7,782 nt of DNA, taken from assembly GCA_009908535.1 (NCBI GenBank), contig JAAAOD010000023.1:1-7782 (forward strand). The letters are read 5' to 3'. Position 1 is the first letter of the stretch. The number at the start of each line of letters is the position of its first letter. Shown here in pieces: positions 1 to 6,264 of the stretch. The notes under the pieces are model-generated. The model was given only the letters and a program-made list of their open reading frames with translations. It did not search any database and was not told where the DNA came from. The stretch comes from Verrucomicrobiota bacterium (GTDB lineage: Bacteria > Verrucomicrobiota > Verrucomicrobiia > Opitutales > Oceanipulchritudinaceae). The translations under genes and the position numbers were made by a program.

Positions 1-516
1 GATGATGGTGACGATGGCGCGGCCCCCGAGTTCGGTTCCGTCGAGAAGGGCGCGCTCCACCGCCATGACATCCTCGATCACGCGGGAGGATATTTCGCCG
101 GATTTGCGCTGGTCGTAAAAGGAGACGGGCAGGCGCAGGAGTTTCTGGTGGAGGTCGCGCCGCATATCGAAGAGGACGCGCTGTTCGAGGGTGTTGTTGC
201 AGATGATGCGGAGGCCGTTGAAAATCTCGCTGCCGAGGTACAGGGCCACTACCCCGAGGATCCCGAGCAGGAGCGTCTGGGCCTCGCCTTCGGCTTTGAT
301 GTCCGTCAGAATTTTTTCGATGCTTTTGGGAATGGCGATCAGCAGCAGCGTCATGCCGATGGCCAGCATTTGCACGACCCCGAAAAGGAGACGGTAACGG
401 AAAAGGTATTGGGAGACGCGCCAGATGACTTTCATAAAGAAGGGGTAACGGTGGGTCGGCTTTCCCGTATTGTCAAAGGCGCGGGCTGGGACAAAGTTCG
501 TGGCCAATGAAGCCAT
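1..516 (-). CDS. ABC exporter, N-terminal part of the transmembrane domain (partial, cut by left edge)
   Basis: The visible 172 residues look like the beginning of an MsbA-type ABC exporter, in which one chain carries a six-helix transmembrane domain followed by an ATPase domain. A first hydrophobic helix lies at about residues 43-63 and a second at about 82-105. They are followed by the family's typical cytoplasmic stretch, with 'LEQRVLFDMRRDLHQKLLRLPVSFYDQ' style sequence at about 110-136 and 'KSGEISSRVIEDV' at 138-150. The ATPase domain would lie left of base 1 and cannot be seen, so the substrate is unknown. The first ATG in the open frame is at 516, with an in-frame TAA at 538-540. A second ATG at 435 (residue 28) would give a more usual 15-residue lead before helix 1. 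The 516 start has a weak GGGA about 10 bases upstream and overlaps the divergent DUF5069 gene. The 435 start has no visible ribosome site. The family call is firm; the start is not. Confidence 0.85.
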   Translation of the reverse strand, partial: MASLATNFVPARAFDNTGKPTHRYPFFMKVIWRVSQYLFRYRLLFGVVQMLAIGMTLLLIAIPKSIEKILTDIKAEGEAQTLLLGILGVVALYLGSEIFNGLRIICNNTLEQRVLFDMRRDLHQKLLRLPVSFYDQRKSGEISSRVIEDVMAVERALLDGTELGGRAIVTII

Positions 517-962
517 CAGAAAACGGTCCCACCGGGGTTATCTGTTACGACTTGCCTTCCCCCTACCTTCCGCATGCGTCCACCGGCCTGCTGCACCTGC
601 CGCGTTTTATCGCGAAAATCCGTAAGCACCTGCGCGGTGAGCTGCCGGCCTCGTACCAGCGGAATTTCTGCCGCGGGTTCGACCGCTTTCTCTGCCTGCA
701 TCTGGGCATCGATCCGCAGGACGTCATGGACGCGGTCGAGGAGGCCGGGGCGGATGAGGAACGGCTGGATCGAAAGCTTCGCGAACTCTTTCCCGAAGAC
801 CTGCGCGTGCACGAATGGAACCGCGAGCTGGTGCAGAAGGGTATGAGCGAGATGGGGCGGGAGGCCCTGCGGAAGGCGAAGGAGCAGATGGGCGCGGGGC
901 AGCGCGAGGATCTGTTGTCCTTCGCCGATATGATCGAGTTCGACGAGGGCCGGATCTCCTGA
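507..962 (+). CDS. DUF5069 domain protein, function unknown
   Basis: This 151-residue protein matches the DUF5069 family, small cytoplasmic proteins seen mostly in Verrucomicrobiota, Planctomycetota and relatives, with no known activity. Family marks are 'YDLPSPY' at residues 14-20, 'LLHLPRFIAKIRKHLRGELP' at 28-47 and 'FCRGFDRFLCLHLGI' at 54-68. The rest is helical and charged (about 75-135), and the tail is acidic. There is no signal peptide or membrane segment. The ATG at 507 places about 13 residues before the conserved DLPSPY block, as is usual. The only later in-frame start candidate, a TTG at 552, would cut into the domain. No good Shine-Dalgarno precedes 507. The gene is divergent from the ABC exporter, and their first codons may overlap by 10 bases. 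The protein ends just before the long inverted repeat. Family assignment is from pattern recognition; no function is claimed. Confidence 0.85.
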   Translation: MKPSENGPTGVICYDLPSPYLPHASTGLLHLPRFIAKIRKHLRGELPASYQRNFCRGFDRFLCLHLGIDPQDVMDAVEEAGADEERLDRKLRELFPEDLRVHEWNRELVQKGMSEMGREALRKAKEQMGAGQREDLLSFADMIEFDEGRIS

Positions 963-968
963 GGGGGT

Positions 969-1038
969 GACGGGCCAAAGTCTGACGACTTCGGCTACGG
1001 TTCAGGAGGTAGCCGAAGTCGTCAGACTTTGGCCCGTC
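969..1038. repeat. Perfect 30-bp inverted repeat (hairpin/REP- or MITE-like element)
   Basis: The left arm at 969-998 and the right arm at 1009-1038 are exact reverse complements over 30 bases, separated by a 10-base loop (ggttcaggag). Each arm also holds a smaller inverted repeat, aagtc-tgac-gactt, so each arm could fold alone. It almost fills the gap between two convergent genes (stops at 962 on plus and 1042 on minus). It could therefore block read-through in both directions, but neither side is followed by a T tract, so it is not a textbook intrinsic terminator. No second copy occurs in this window. The clean symmetry and the intergenic, convergent position fit a dispersed palindromic repeat family. 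That origin is inference. Confidence 0.85.
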
Positions 1039-1041
1039 GAA

Positions 1042-1551
1042 TCAGAGCCCGAATTCCGCCGGGTCGGCGCCGCGGCGGCGGAGGGCCGCGCGTAGGAGCT
1101 CAAGGTCCATGACGCCACCGGGGCGCAGGCCGTTGGCGGAAAACCAGCCGCGGTTCATCTCGAGGGCGAACTGGATCTCATCGGAGGAGGAGGTGGTCCG
1201 GCTGCGGTCGAAGGGAACCATGCGATGAATTTCGCGCAGGGTTCCCTCCGCGTCGAAGAAGCCAATGTCGAGGGGCAGGGGCGTGTTGGCCATCCAGAAG
1301 GACATGCGCTGGGGCCGTTGGTAGGGAAAGAGCATGCCGCCGTCGGCGGGCAGGCTTTCGCGGCGCATGAGCCCGTTGCGCTGTTCGGTCGGGGTAAGGG
1401 CGATCTGGGCTTTGAAGTCGACTTCATTGATACGCAATGGAAGCCATGTCTCAAAATCGGCAGGCTCGGGCGGGGAGGAATCGGGCTGACAGGCGGCAAC
1501 GATCAGGAGGAAGGGGAAACTCAGGAACAGGAATAGGCCACGGGGATGCAT
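1042..1551 (-). CDS. DUF192 family lipoprotein
   Basis: The 169-residue product begins with a lipoprotein signal: a short charged start (MHPRG), a hydrophobic run at residues 6-18, and a lipobox VAAC with Cys21 as the predicted lipidated residue. Gln at +2 would favour the outer membrane under the E. coli sorting rule. The mature part is a DUF192 domain. Its marks are 'TPTEQRNGLMRRESLP' at 53-68, 'GGMLFPY' at 71-77, 'SFWMANTPLPLDIGFFD' at 84-100, and a final 'EMNRGWFSANGLRPG' at 131-145. DUF192 proteins are small beta-rich proteins, usually exported, with no established enzymatic role. The ATG at 1551 is chosen because it yields this complete signal peptide; the frame stays open upstream only as a shadow. 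The gene diverges from the M24 peptidase gene with a 48-bp gap and converges on the DUF5069 gene across the inverted repeat. Confidence 0.92.
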   Translation of the reverse strand: MHPRGLFLFLSFPFLLIVAACQPDSSPPEPADFETWLPLRINEVDFKAQIALTPTEQRNGLMRRESLPADGGMLFPYQRPQRMSFWMANTPLPLDIGFFDAEGTLREIHRMVPFDRSRTTSSSDEIQFALEMNRGWFSANGLRPGGVMDLELLRAALRRRGADPAEFGL

Positions 1552-1599
1552 GCGGGGAAATGTTATAGACAGGGCCGTGAGGGCAATCATCTTTGGCGT

Positions 1600-2704
1600 A
1601 TGAAGAAAAAAGGAGCGAAGCGGAAGGAGCCGGAGCTTCTCCTCTATGCGGACTCGGAGCGGGACGCGGACATGTTTTACTTTACCGGGGTGTCCGTACC
1701 GGACCCGTTCATTGCTTTTACCCTCGAAGGGAAAAAAGTCGCGGTCGTGAGCCAGCTGGAATTCGCCCGCGTGCGGAAAGAAAGCGCCTGCGATGAAGTG
1801 CTGGCGCTTGAAGACTGGATTGAACGGGCGAAGAGGCGGTTCGGAAACAGGGTGAAATACCCCGCCAACGTCATCGCAGTTCCCGGCCGGGTTGGCCTTC
1901 GCTCTGCGCGACCTCGGCGTGCGCATCGAGGTAGTGGAGGAGGAGCTTTTTCCGGAACGGGAGTGCAAGACGGAGGCGGAGGCGGAGGCGATCCGCGTCG
2001 GCAACCGGGCCGCCGCGGCGGGTTTCCGCGCGGTGGAAAGGATTCTCCGCGGGGCGAAAATCGAGGGCCGGCGTCTGCGCCACAACGGTCGTGTCGTGAC
2101 ATCCGAATACGTGCAACGGGCGATTGGGGTGGCCTGCCTGGAAAAGGGAGCGGTGGCGACGCAGCCGATCGTTGCCGGCGGCGATCAGGCCTGCGATCCG
2201 CATTGCCGCGGAAACGGACCCCTGCGCCCGCACGAGCTGATCATCGTCGACATTTTTCCCCGTGTCATGAAAACCGGCTACCACGGGGATATGACCCGCA
2301 CCTACCTGAAGGGGCACCCGAGCGAGGCGCAGAAGGCGCTCTACGAGACCGTCTTCACCGCCGAGCAGTGGGCGCTGGGGGAGCACCGCAGCCGCAAGTC
2401 CGGGGCCGGCATCTATGACGGTGTCGTGAAGCGCTTCGAGGACGCCGGGTACCGGACCGGTCGCGACAACGGCGTGCCGGTGGGCTTCATCCACGGGCTT
2501 GGCCACGGACTCGGCCTAGATGTGCACGAGGCACCCCGGGTGAACCGGAAGGGGTCGCGCCTGCGTAGCGGCCAGGTCATTACAGTGGAGCCGGGACTCT
2601 ACTACCCCGGCCTCGGCGGGGTGCGGGTGGAGGACGTCGTCCGCGTGACGGGGAAGGGGCCGGAGATGCTCTCGAAGCATCCCTACCGCTGGCGGATCCG
2701 GTAA
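1600..2704 (+). pseudogene. M24 family metallopeptidase (Xaa-Pro aminopeptidase-like), interrupted by one frameshift
   Basis: Two consecutive frames together encode an M24B peptidase of about 367 residues, the expected size. The N-terminal domain ('LLLYADSERDADMFYFTGVSV') is read from ATG 1600 to about 1890. The catalytic 'pita-bread' domain continues in the +1-shifted frame from 1892 to the TAA at 2704. All five metal ligands of the dinuclear site are present. In the joined protein they are Asp217 (IIVDIF), Asp230 (HGDMTRT), His302 (HGLGHGLGLDVHE), Glu330 (VEPGLYYPG) and Glu344 (GVRVEDVV). Such enzymes remove N-terminal residues before proline or split Xaa-Pro dipeptides in the cytoplasm. 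Everything outside the junction looks intact, so the break is either a sequencing or assembly error or a very recent mutation. The ATG at 1600 follows a GAGGG about 16 bases upstream, rather far. An in-frame ATG at 1546 would add 18 poorly conserved residues. The stop lies 19 bases from the stop of convergent argS. Confidence 0.88.
1882..1900 (+). other. Frameshift junction in the M24 peptidase gene
   Basis: The upstream frame reads VIAVPGR up to 1890 and then turns into an Arg/Pro/Gly-rich string typical of a wrong frame, which runs on to a stop at 2418. The homologous sequence resumes one base later as LAFALRDLGVRIEVV from 1892. One extra G in the GGG at 1889-1891 would explain it. A two-base deletion nearby would also fit, because homologous proteins often carry one or two more residues here. 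No slippery heptamer with a downstream structure is evident, so programmed frameshifting is not favoured. Confidence 0.85.
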
Positions 2705-2723
2705 GGAAGGAGCCGTTTTTCCG

Positions 2724-4490
2724 CTACATCCGCTTCACCGTCTCGAGCCCGAGGAGCTCGAGCCCGGTGCGGAGGATGAGCAGGGTCCGCGCGCAGAGAA
2801 GAAGGCGCCGGTCGCGGACCTCCGGGGGCGCGCCGAGGACGCGGTTGGCGTTGTAGAAGCTGCTGAAGACCCCCGCCAGTTCGAAAAGGTAGGTGCAGAG
2901 CACGTGCGGGCGCAGGTCGCCGAGAACCATTTCAAGGGTGCTGGGGAAGGCGAGCAACTTGCGCGCGAGGGCCTTCTCCTCGTCCGTCTGCGGTGGATCG
3001 GCCTCGGCGAAATCCCGTTCCGGTTCGACTTCCGCCTTGCGGAAGATGCTGTGGATGCGGGCGACGGCGTAGAGCAGGTAGGGCGCGGTGTTGCCCTCGA
3101 AGGTGAGCATGCGGTCCCACGCGAAAAGATAGTCGCTGGTGCGGTTCTGGGAGAGATCGGCGTAGCGGATGGCCCCGAGGCCGACGGCCCTTGCGACGCG
3201 GGCGGTTTCCTCCTCGTCGAGATGGGGGCTTTTCTCGCGGACGATGACCTCCGCCCGACGCACGGCCTCGTCGAGCAGGTCGCGAAGCTTCACGGAGCCG
3301 CCCTCCTTCGTCTTGATAGGTTTGCCGTCTTCGCCGAGGATGGTGCCGAAGGCGACATGGTTCATTTCCGGGCGGTCGCGACCAGTGGCCGCAAACCATT
3401 TGTCCACGGTGAGGAAGAGCTGCTCAAAGTGGTCGGACTGGCGCGAATCGACGACATAGGTCATGCCGTCGGCCCCGAGATGTTCCTTGCGGTGGAGGAC
3501 GGTGGCGAGGTCGGTGGTGGCGTAGTTGCTGGCCCCGTCCTTCTTGCGGATGATGAAGGGCTGCGTGGCGAAGCGCTTGTGCTCGGGGTGAAAGACGACG
3601 AGGGCGCCGTCGTCCTCCACGGCAAGGCCGCAATCCCGCAGCTCCTCCCAGACCCGCCCGACCTTGTCGCGGTAGAAACTTTCCCCGAGGACCTCATCGA
3701 AACGGATACCGAGCCGCTGATAGATCTCATCGAAGGCCTTCCAGCTGACGTCGGTAATGGATTTCCAGATACGGAGGTTTTCCCCGTCGCCCTGCTGCAG
3801 TTTGACCAGCTCGGCCCGAATGGCGGCGGCCTTTTCCTCCGATTCCCTGTAGGCCGCGTTGCCCTGCTTGTACAGGGCCTCGAGGTCGGCCACGGTGCGG
3901 GCGCTTTCGCGGGCGTAGAGGTCGTACCCGGTTTCCTTGATCGCCCAGATGAGCATGCCGAACTGGGTGCCCCAGTCGCCGATGTGATTGTCGCGGATGA
4001 CCTCCGCTCCGGAGAAGGCGAGCAGCCGCGCGAGGCATTCGCCGATCACCGTGGAGCGGATGTGGCCGACGTGCATTTCCTTGGCGGTGTTCGGCGAGCT
4101 GTAATCGACGACGTGCCGGTGTCCTTTCAGGCGTGTGCCGGCACCGGCCTGCAGATCCGCGCGGCAGGAGAAGGCCTGCAACCAGGCATGAGAAAAGGCG
4201 GGCAGGAGGGTGAAATTGATAAAGCCGGGCCCGGCGATCTCCCACTCGACAAGATTCGGGTCGAGGATCTGCCTCGCCTGCATGGCCCCGATCAACTGCG
4301 TCGCGATTTCACGCGGGTTGCGCTTCGCTTTTTTCGCAAAGGGAAGGACCCCGTTTGCCTGGTAATCGCCGAAACGCGGGTCGGCCGGACGGACCTGCGG
4401 GGCGAAATCGTCCCCGGGCAGGCCGCAGTCAGCAGCGGCCTCGAGCAGGGCCGATTCGATCAAACGGGCGGGATTGAAGGGAATCTCCAT
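2724..4490 (-). CDS. argS: Arginyl-tRNA synthetase
   Basis: This complete 588-residue class I aminoacyl-tRNA synthetase charges tRNA-Arg with arginine using ATP in the cytoplasm. The length is normal for bacterial ArgS. The N-terminal tRNA-binding (Add1) domain spans about residues 1-100, with 'DPRFGDYQANGVLPFAK' at 37-53 and 'EIAGPGFINFTL' at 84-95. The catalytic domain starts with 'VVDYSSPNTAKEMHVGHIRS' (127-146), which contains the HIGH motif as HVGH at 140-143, and continues with 'RDNHIGDWGTQFGML' (166-180). The KMSKS position holds 'KPIKTKEGGSVKLRDLLDEA' (390-409), the degenerate form normal for many ArgS proteins. The C-terminal anticodon-binding DALR domain runs from about 468 to 588 and ends in 'ELLGLETVKRM'. 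The ATG at 4490 is the natural start, although only a weak ribosome site precedes it. The gene stands alone on its strand, convergent with the M24 gene and divergent from the exonuclease gene. Confidence 0.98.
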   Translation of the reverse strand: MEIPFNPARLIESALLEAAADCGLPGDDFAPQVRPADPRFGDYQANGVLPFAKKAKRNPREIATQLIGAMQARQILDPNLVEWEIAGPGFINFTLLPAFSHAWLQAFSCRADLQAGAGTRLKGHRHVVDYSSPNTAKEMHVGHIRSTVIGECLARLLAFSGAEVIRDNHIGDWGTQFGMLIWAIKETGYDLYARESARTVADLEALYKQGNAAYRESEEKAAAIRAELVKLQQGDGENLRIWKSITDVSWKAFDEIYQRLGIRFDEVLGESFYRDKVGRVWEELRDCGLAVEDDGALVVFHPEHKRFATQPFIIRKKDGASNYATTDLATVLHRKEHLGADGMTYVVDSRQSDHFEQLFLTVDKWFAATGRDRPEMNHVAFGTILGEDGKPIKTKEGGSVKLRDLLDEAVRRAEVIVREKSPHLDEEETARVARAVGLGAIRYADLSQNRTSDYLFAWDRMLTFEGNTAPYLLYAVARIHSIFRKAEVEPERDFAEADPPQTDEEKALARKLLAFPSTLEMVLGDLRPHVLCTYLFELAGVFSSFYNANRVLGAPPEVRDRRLLLCARTLLILRTGLELLGLETVKRM

Positions 4491-4575
4491 TGGGTGGCGA
4501 ACGAAAGGACCGCTTTGGAATGGCGCAAGCCGTTAAATCCGCAAACAGAGCCTCGGCCTTGCCCCTGGGCCGATG

Positions 4576-4593
4576 CCCGGCCACCATGCCGGG
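4576..4593 (+). promoter_or_regulatory. Small hairpin over the exonuclease ribosome-binding region
   Basis: The stem cccggc (4576-4581) pairs with gccggg (4588-4593) around the loop caccat. It ends two bases before the exonuclease ATG at 4596 and includes most of the only G-rich run that could serve as its ribosome site. It could lower translation initiation. With a 6-bp stem in GC-rich DNA it may also be chance. The rest of the 105-bp divergent gap to argS shows no promoter I would defend. Confidence 0.25.
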
Positions 4594-4595
4594 GA

Positions 4596-5258
4596 ATGGC
4601 TCTGGAAGAAGACTGGAAACACCATCGCGTCTGGATGATGGACTTTGAGGGAAGTCCCGCCACGGGGGTCGTGGAGGCGGGCGTCGTCCTCATTGAAGGG
4701 GGCGTGCTGCGGCAGTGCTTCACTTTTCTCTGCCGACCTTCGGCGGATATCCCTGAGCAGGACCGGGCCGTGCACGGAATCGATGCCGCTGAGGCGGCGT
4801 TGGCATCGCCTTTCACGGAGCATTACGGGTGGTTTGTCGGCTTGCGACGCGAAGGAATTTTCGCCGCGCACAACCGGCATGCGGAAAACCAATTCCTTGG
4901 CCGGACCTGGCCTTTGCCGCCGCGGGTTCCCGACTGGACGGACGGGAGCGAGGCCGTTCACACATGGGGCCCGTGGATTGATACCCTCGCGCTCTACCGG
5001 TCCTTTTATCCGGGCCTCGAGGGTTATGGCCTCGGGGAACTCGTCCGCCTCTTCGCTCTCGGGGAGCGCTTGGCGAACACGGTGGCGGTCCACTGTCCGG
5101 AGAAGCGGCGGAAGCCGCACTGCGCCCTTTACGATGCGCTGGCTTCCTCGCTGCTCCTGCTGCGTCTCGAGGAGGAAGCGGACCTCCGCAGCAGACTGAG
5201 CCTCGGTTCCCTCTTCCGCGCAAGCGGCGAACTCTCCGGACAGGGGGAACTCTTTTGA
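4596..5258 (+). CDS. DEDDh-family 3'-5' exonuclease (DnaQ/RNase T-like)
   Basis: The 220-residue protein has the DnaQ-like exonuclease order. Exo I is 'WMMDFEGSP' with Asp16 and Glu18. Exo II is 'AAHNRHAENQFL' (90-101), where the usual aspartate is replaced by Glu97. 'WGPWIDTLALYRSFYPGLEGYGL' lies between. Exo III is 'PHCALYDALAS' with His175 and Asp180, which makes it the DEDDh type. These enzymes remove nucleotides from DNA or RNA 3' ends with two metal ions. The precise substrate cannot be told; it is too short and too divergent to call the polymerase III epsilon subunit. The C-terminus is QGELF (216-220), resembling a sliding-clamp binding pentapeptide. The ATG at 4596 gives a normal short lead before Exo I. 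It sits two bases after a GGGG run that can pair in a small hairpin (4576-4593). In-frame ATGs at 4635 and 4638 are too close to Asp16 to be likely. The gene leads the plus-strand cluster with psd. Confidence 0.88.
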   Translation: MALEEDWKHHRVWMMDFEGSPATGVVEAGVVLIEGGVLRQCFTFLCRPSADIPEQDRAVHGIDAAEAALASPFTEHYGWFVGLRREGIFAAHNRHAENQFLGRTWPLPPRVPDWTDGSEAVHTWGPWIDTLALYRSFYPGLEGYGLGELVRLFALGERLANTVAVHCPEKRRKPHCALYDALASSLLLLRLEEEADLRSRLSLGSLFRASGELSGQGELF

Positions 5259-5290
5259 CGACCGGAGTCCGGGGGCGTAGGTATCTTTTT

Positions 5291-6196
5291 ATGCAGCGCG
5301 AGGGAATCCGGTACTTCAACCGTTACCAGAACCGCCACGAAGAGGAGGCCGTTTACGGTGAATTCTGGCTGAACCTCGCCTATGGCAACCGCTGCGGCCG
5401 GATTCTGACGCGGCTCCTCATCGCCCAGCCGTTCGTCTCCCGCCTGTACGGATGCCTCATGAACCGAGCGGCGACGCGGGCCCGCATACGGCCCTTCGTG
5501 GACAAGTACGGGGTGGACCTTCGGATCGCGGAGAAACGGTTGGAGGAATTCCGCTCCTTCAACGATTTTTTCCAACGGCGGCTGCGGGCGCAGGCCCGGC
5601 CGGTAGAGGAGGATGCCTCCGCTGTGGTTTTTCCCGCCGACGGGCGGCATCTCGGGTTCGCGGAAATCGGAAAGGAGACGGGGGTCTTTATGAAAGGCCA
5701 GCGGTGGGATGTGGAGCGCCTGCTGCGCGGCCTGCCGGACCTGCAGGAGAGGTTCCGCGGTGGAAGCCTCGTGCTCAGCCGTCTTTGCCCGGTCGACTAC
5801 CACCATGTTCATTTCTCCCTCGGCGGCATTCTGCGCCGCCAGCACTGGATCGGGGGGCGCCTGTTTTCGGTCAACCCGATGGCCCTGCGTCGCAATCTGG
5901 GGTACCTCTGGGAAAACAAACGCGTTGTCCTCGAGCTGCAGAGCCCGCTTTTCGGCCGTGTCCTGCAGATGCCGGTGGGGGCCACCAATGTCGGATCCAT
6001 CGAATTGGTTCCCCTTGAAATCGGCGATACTGTCGCCAAGGGGGATCGCCTCGGGGCTTTCGCCTTCGGGGGCTCGGCCGTCGTGACCATGTTTGAAGCC
6101 GGACGTGTCAAGCTGGAGGAAGACCTTCTCCGCTTTTCGGCAGAGGGCACGGAATTGTACGCCCACTATGGCGATCGCATGGGAACGGTGGAATGA
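5291..6196 (+). CDS. psd: Phosphatidylserine decarboxylase proenzyme
   Basis: The product converts phosphatidylserine to phosphatidylethanolamine and CO2 at the inner membrane, the last step of PE synthesis. It is made as a proenzyme that cuts itself to form a pyruvoyl cofactor. Over 301 residues it shows 'IRYFNRY' and 'VYGEFWLNLAYGN' near the start, 'FRSFNDFFQRRLRAQARPV' (87-105), 'FPADG' with the catalytic-triad Asp117, and 'CPVDYHHVHFSLGG' (166-179) with His171 and His174. The processing site is FGGSAVV, with predicted cleavage between Gly261 and Ser262, giving a beta chain of 261 and an alpha chain of 40 residues. The overall style is that of the Chlamydia/Verrucomicrobia branch. The ATG at 5291 follows an AGG about 9 bases upstream and matches the family start. 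An in-frame TTG at 5255 would add 12 residues and overlap the exonuclease stop. The phosphatidylserine synthase partner gene is not in the window. Confidence 0.95.
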   Translation: MQREGIRYFNRYQNRHEEEAVYGEFWLNLAYGNRCGRILTRLLIAQPFVSRLYGCLMNRAATRARIRPFVDKYGVDLRIAEKRLEEFRSFNDFFQRRLRAQARPVEEDASAVVFPADGRHLGFAEIGKETGVFMKGQRWDVERLLRGLPDLQERFRGGSLVLSRLCPVDYHHVHFSLGGILRRQHWIGGRLFSVNPMALRRNLGYLWENKRVVLELQSPLFGRVLQMPVGATNVGSIELVPLEIGDTVAKGDRLGAFAFGGSAVVTMFEAGRVKLEEDLLRFSAEGTELYAHYGDRMGTVE

Positions 6197-6264
6197 TGGC
6201 CCTCGTTTCCCGTTCCGGCTTGTCGGCGAAGCAGAATCCCGTCAACCCTGTCGGAGCCCCATGA
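6193..6264 (+). CDS. Possible 23-codon ORF linking psd and the DUF294 gene (unproven)
   Basis: A short frame starts with two adjacent ATG codons at 6193 and 6196 and ends with TGA at 6262-6264. The predicted peptide begins MMALVSRSGLSAKQ. Its first ATG overlaps the psd stop in an ATGA, and its stop overlaps the next gene's ATG in another ATGA, so ribosomes could pass from psd through it to the downstream gene. A GGTGG lies just upstream. I recognise no family and see no membrane segment. Chance is a real alternative for so short a frame. Confidence 0.25.
   Translation: MMALVSRSGLSAKQNPVNPVGAP

Noticed and set aside
1552..1599. TATAAC on the minus strand at 1562-1567 as a -10 box for the DUF192 gene, which would give a nearly leaderless transcript.
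   Set aside because: No acceptable -35 box lies 15-19 bases upstream, and a single near-consensus hexamer is weak evidence.
1972..1992. Short hexamer tandem (ggaggc, three copies) in the M24 gene.
   Set aside because: It encodes Glu/Ala in a stretch whose length fits the usual family pattern (KTEAEAEAIR), so no expansion is implied.
2705..2723. T5 run between the convergent M24 and argS stops as a terminator.
   Set aside because: The best stem nearby is only 4-5 bp with a long loop, not enough for an intrinsic terminator.
2904..4595. A stop-free plus-strand frame of over 560 codons antisense to argS, continuous with the exonuclease frame.
   Set aside because: argS is unmistakable on the other strand. 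The antisense translation is low-complexity Val/Gly/Glu/Asp-rich with no family resemblance, as expected from high-GC codon bias. Only the part from 4596 is a real gene.
4573..4638. 21-codon upstream frame starting at ATG 4573 and overlapping the exonuclease start.
   Set aside because: It has no ribosome site, lies mostly inside the exonuclease coding region and has no coupling geometry with the preferred start at 4596.
5129..6166. Long minus-strand frame opposite the exonuclease end and psd.
   Set aside because: psd has complete family motifs on the plus strand; this frame has none and is a codon-bias shadow.
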